A stretch of DNA of 64,000 nt. Source: Echinicola salinicaeni. GTDB lineage: Bacteria; Bacteroidota; Bacteroidia; Cytophagales; Cyclobacteriaceae. This document shows, in pieces, positions 62,618 through 64,000 of the stretch. The stretch covers positions 1-64,000 of the forward strand of contig NZ_JACODZ010000003.1 in the NCBI RefSeq assembly GCF_014280965.1. Direction: 5' to 3'. The position numbers were made by a program, and so were the translations under genes. How positions within the stretch are numbered: the stretch's first letter is position 1; every line of letters begins with the position of its first letter. Below the pieces are notes generated by a model, which was not told the origin of the DNA, made no database searches, and worked only from the letters and a program-made list of their open reading frames with translations.

Positions 62618-62693
62618 AGAGGTAAAATTTGGTTTGTTGAAAGTTGAAATTCCAAAAAAATATTGGAATAAGCATAGAAAATGGTGAAAAATG

Positions 62694-63305
62694 CTAAAAT
62701 GCCAAGGTGAATATCAGGAAAAGGCAGAGCCAAATTATATCCACATAATGCCAATAAGTGATGAATAACCTGAATTTCATTTCTGCATAAGGGTTGGTAC
62801 TAAATACCAAATCTTTTACGGGGTCAAGACTGGTTTGGTGCACTTCCCAAACTAGGAACAGGGAAAAAATCAATAAGCCTATTAAATGAAAAATGTGAAT
62901 TCCTGTAAGTAAATAGAGGTAACTTCCGCTTGGGATACCACTGAAATCTATTCCTTGTGACTTTAGTTCTTCCCAGCCCCAAAGTTGAAGACTGGTAAAT
63001 GTCATCCCCAAAAGGAAAATAAGCCATAATAATCTCTCCAGTTGTTTTGGTTGATCTTGCTTGTAGAACTTGACCAATTTGTGGGTGATGAAACTACTGA
63101 ATACAAGGACCAAAGTACTTAACCAAAAAGGTGTGGGGAGTTGGTAGGCCTTTAAGGGACTTGATTCATAAAAAGAACTCAAAAATGCAAAGGACAAGAA
63201 AATAAAGATGATTCCACTGCCTAGCATTCCTAGGTAAACCAAGGTTTGGTAGGGGTGGAGTCCTTCTACTTTTTTTATCCAGTTATCTTTAGTTTTTGTA
63301 TTCAT
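62694..63305 (-). CDS. Cytochrome c oxidase subunit III-like protein
   Basis: A 203-residue integral membrane protein with five helices, typical of the shorter, heme-copper oxidase subunit III family in Bacteroidota. LYLLTGIHIFHLIGLLIFSLFLVWEVH and FRLFITYWHYVDIIWLCLFLIFTLAF carry the family's conserved histidine and Trp-His-Tyr-Val-Asp pattern. No other oxidase subunit is adjacent, so it is either an orphan or part of an oxidase encoded elsewhere. Its genes downstream on the strand are hflK and hflC. Confidence 0.88.
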   Translation of the reverse strand: MNTKTKDNWIKKVEGLHPYQTLVYLGMLGSGIIFIFLSFAFLSSFYESSPLKAYQLPTPFWLSTLVLVFSSFITHKLVKFYKQDQPKQLERLLWLIFLLGMTFTSLQLWGWEELKSQGIDFSGIPSGSYLYLLTGIHIFHLIGLLIFSLFLVWEVHQTSLDPVKDLVFSTNPYAEMKFRLFITYWHYVDIIWLCLFLIFTLAF

Positions 63306-63526
63306 GTACCGGTTTCAGTAAGACGAAATTTAAATTGCCCTTTGTGATTATAACCTTAAGAACTTGCAATTGGTTGCAGCAAACCATGGCTTTGTATTAT
63401 TGCGGGCAATTGTCTTTTAAGCTACAATTACTAAATGTTCACATACCAAGAGAAAAGCCATCTTTTTCCTAACTTGCAGGTCTGTAAATTGAAAATTGGA
63501 ATACCACCTTATAAGACAAATTCATT

Positions 63527-64000
63527 TTGGATAAAAAAGCATTTCTTTCCCTATACGAGCAGGATTCTTATATCAGGACTATAAGCAGCAATATATTCGG
63601 TGTGCAGGGTAAAAACTTTCATTTGAAGGGACTTACTGGAAGTATGGATATGGTGTTCTTGGCGGCTATGGCAGGAATCGGAGATCATTTCCATTTAATT
63701 GTGGCGCATGATAAGGAGGAGGCAGCCTATCTTGCAGATGATCTGAAGATGTTGGTGGATGGGATAAAGCCATTATTGTTTCCATCATCCTATAAGCGTC
63801 CTTACCAATATGATGAGGTAGAAAATGCCAATGTGCTTTTAAGAGCAGAAATCCTCAATAAAGTACTGGCCAAAGAAAATGAGCAGGAAATAGTGGTTAC
63901 TTATCCTGAGGCGCTTTATGAAAAGGTGATCAATAAGAAATCCCTGAAGGACAATACATTTTCTGCAAAGGTGGGCGAGAAAGTGGATACGGAATTTATT
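63527..64000 (+). CDS. mfd: Transcription-repair coupling factor Mfd, N-terminal part
   Basis: The frame is open to the window edge and encodes 158 residues. It starts at a TTG at 63527 (LDKKAFLSLYEQDSYIRT; no ATG lies downstream near the start and a stop codon precedes at 63512). The sequence shows the UvrB-homology domain of Mfd: FHLKGLTGSMDMVFLAAMAG, LIVAHDKEEAAYLADDLKML, LLFPSSYKRPYQYDEVE, and IVVTYPEALYEKVINKK. Mfd releases stalled RNA polymerase and recruits the UvrABC repair proteins. Only the first part is inside the window. Confidence 0.88.
   Translation, partial: MDKKAFLSLYEQDSYIRTISSNIFGVQGKNFHLKGLTGSMDMVFLAAMAGIGDHFHLIVAHDKEEAAYLADDLKMLVDGIKPLLFPSSYKRPYQYDEVENANVLLRAEILNKVLAKENEQEIVVTYPEALYEKVINKKSLKDNTFSAKVGEKVDTEFI

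Overview
The window looks like part of a chromosome from a marine-type Bacteroidota, most likely a Cytophagales / Cyclobacteriaceae relative (Echinicola, Cyclobacterium or Algoriphagus-like). This rests on the SusC/SusD pair, many lipoproteins, A-rich leaders without Shine-Dalgarno sites, TAnnTTTG-type -7 promoter boxes, a Bacteroidota-style long SecA and LspA, and a kynurenine pathway cluster. The lineage is inferred from gene content, not from a phylogeny. I found no rRNA, tRNA, CRISPR array, prophage or complete insertion sequence. One possible insertion-sequence end lies near the left edge.

Layout. 1-769: AT-rich gap. 770-8077: SusC/SusD outer-membrane uptake pair, a strong terminator, then a Tat-exported phosphocholine-type phospholipase C. 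8208-12599: ridA, a small membrane protein, fumC, a SPOR-like coiled-coil protein, a lipoprotein cyclophilin and a YcxB-like protein. 12844-16871: tight recJ-lptB-GH3 operon. 16947-23796 (minus): S1/P1 nuclease, M20 amidohydrolase, SPOR lipoprotein, secA, dapF. 24020-28660: Tat-lipoprotein superoxide dismutase, two paralogous lipoproteins of unknown function, a MazG-like pyrophosphohydrolase and a DmpA-type peptidase. 29086-31350: two-gene GMC dehydrogenase operon. 31557-36634: DUF2306 membrane protein, prmC, His-rich small lipoprotein, GNAT acetyltransferase, prfA, a DUF3365 heme lipoprotein and a degenerate thiamine-pyrophosphokinase-like protein. 36960-40215: kynurenine pathway trio (HAAO, kynU, kmo). 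40494-49434: alpha/beta hydrolase, a TonB-dependent receptor behind a TPP riboswitch, fatty acid desaturase, a pnuC/NadR-like pair, an Fe-S uracil-DNA glycosylase homologue, a PepSY-like protein and a sulfatase. 49587-55861: lspA, ileS, an 880-bp gap and dgt. 56031-64000: CBM9-like protein, DoxX, nucleotidyltransferase, glnB-amtB, hflC/hflK, cytochrome oxidase subunit III-like protein and the start of mfd.

How it fits together. Most genes are housekeeping: translation (prfA, prmC, ileS), export (secA, lspA, lptB), DNA repair (recJ, mfd, UDG-like), nucleotide hygiene (dgt, MazG-like), nitrogen control (glnB-amtB) and membrane quality control (hflKC). They are mixed with scavenging functions (SusCD, PLC, sulfatase, S1/P1 nuclease, CBM9 protein, thiamine receptor). 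Thiamine/NAD uptake and tryptophan catabolism are the clearest metabolic themes around 36-47 kb.

No obvious new defence or biosynthetic system is visible. The best leads are a sigma-54-like promoter followed at once by an intrinsic terminator in the gene-free interval upstream of ileS (a possible small RNA), the paired lipoproteins with a conserved calcium-loop-like motif, the orphan TPP-riboswitch receptor with scattered candidate partners, and a perfect dyad between dapF and the superoxide dismutase gene.
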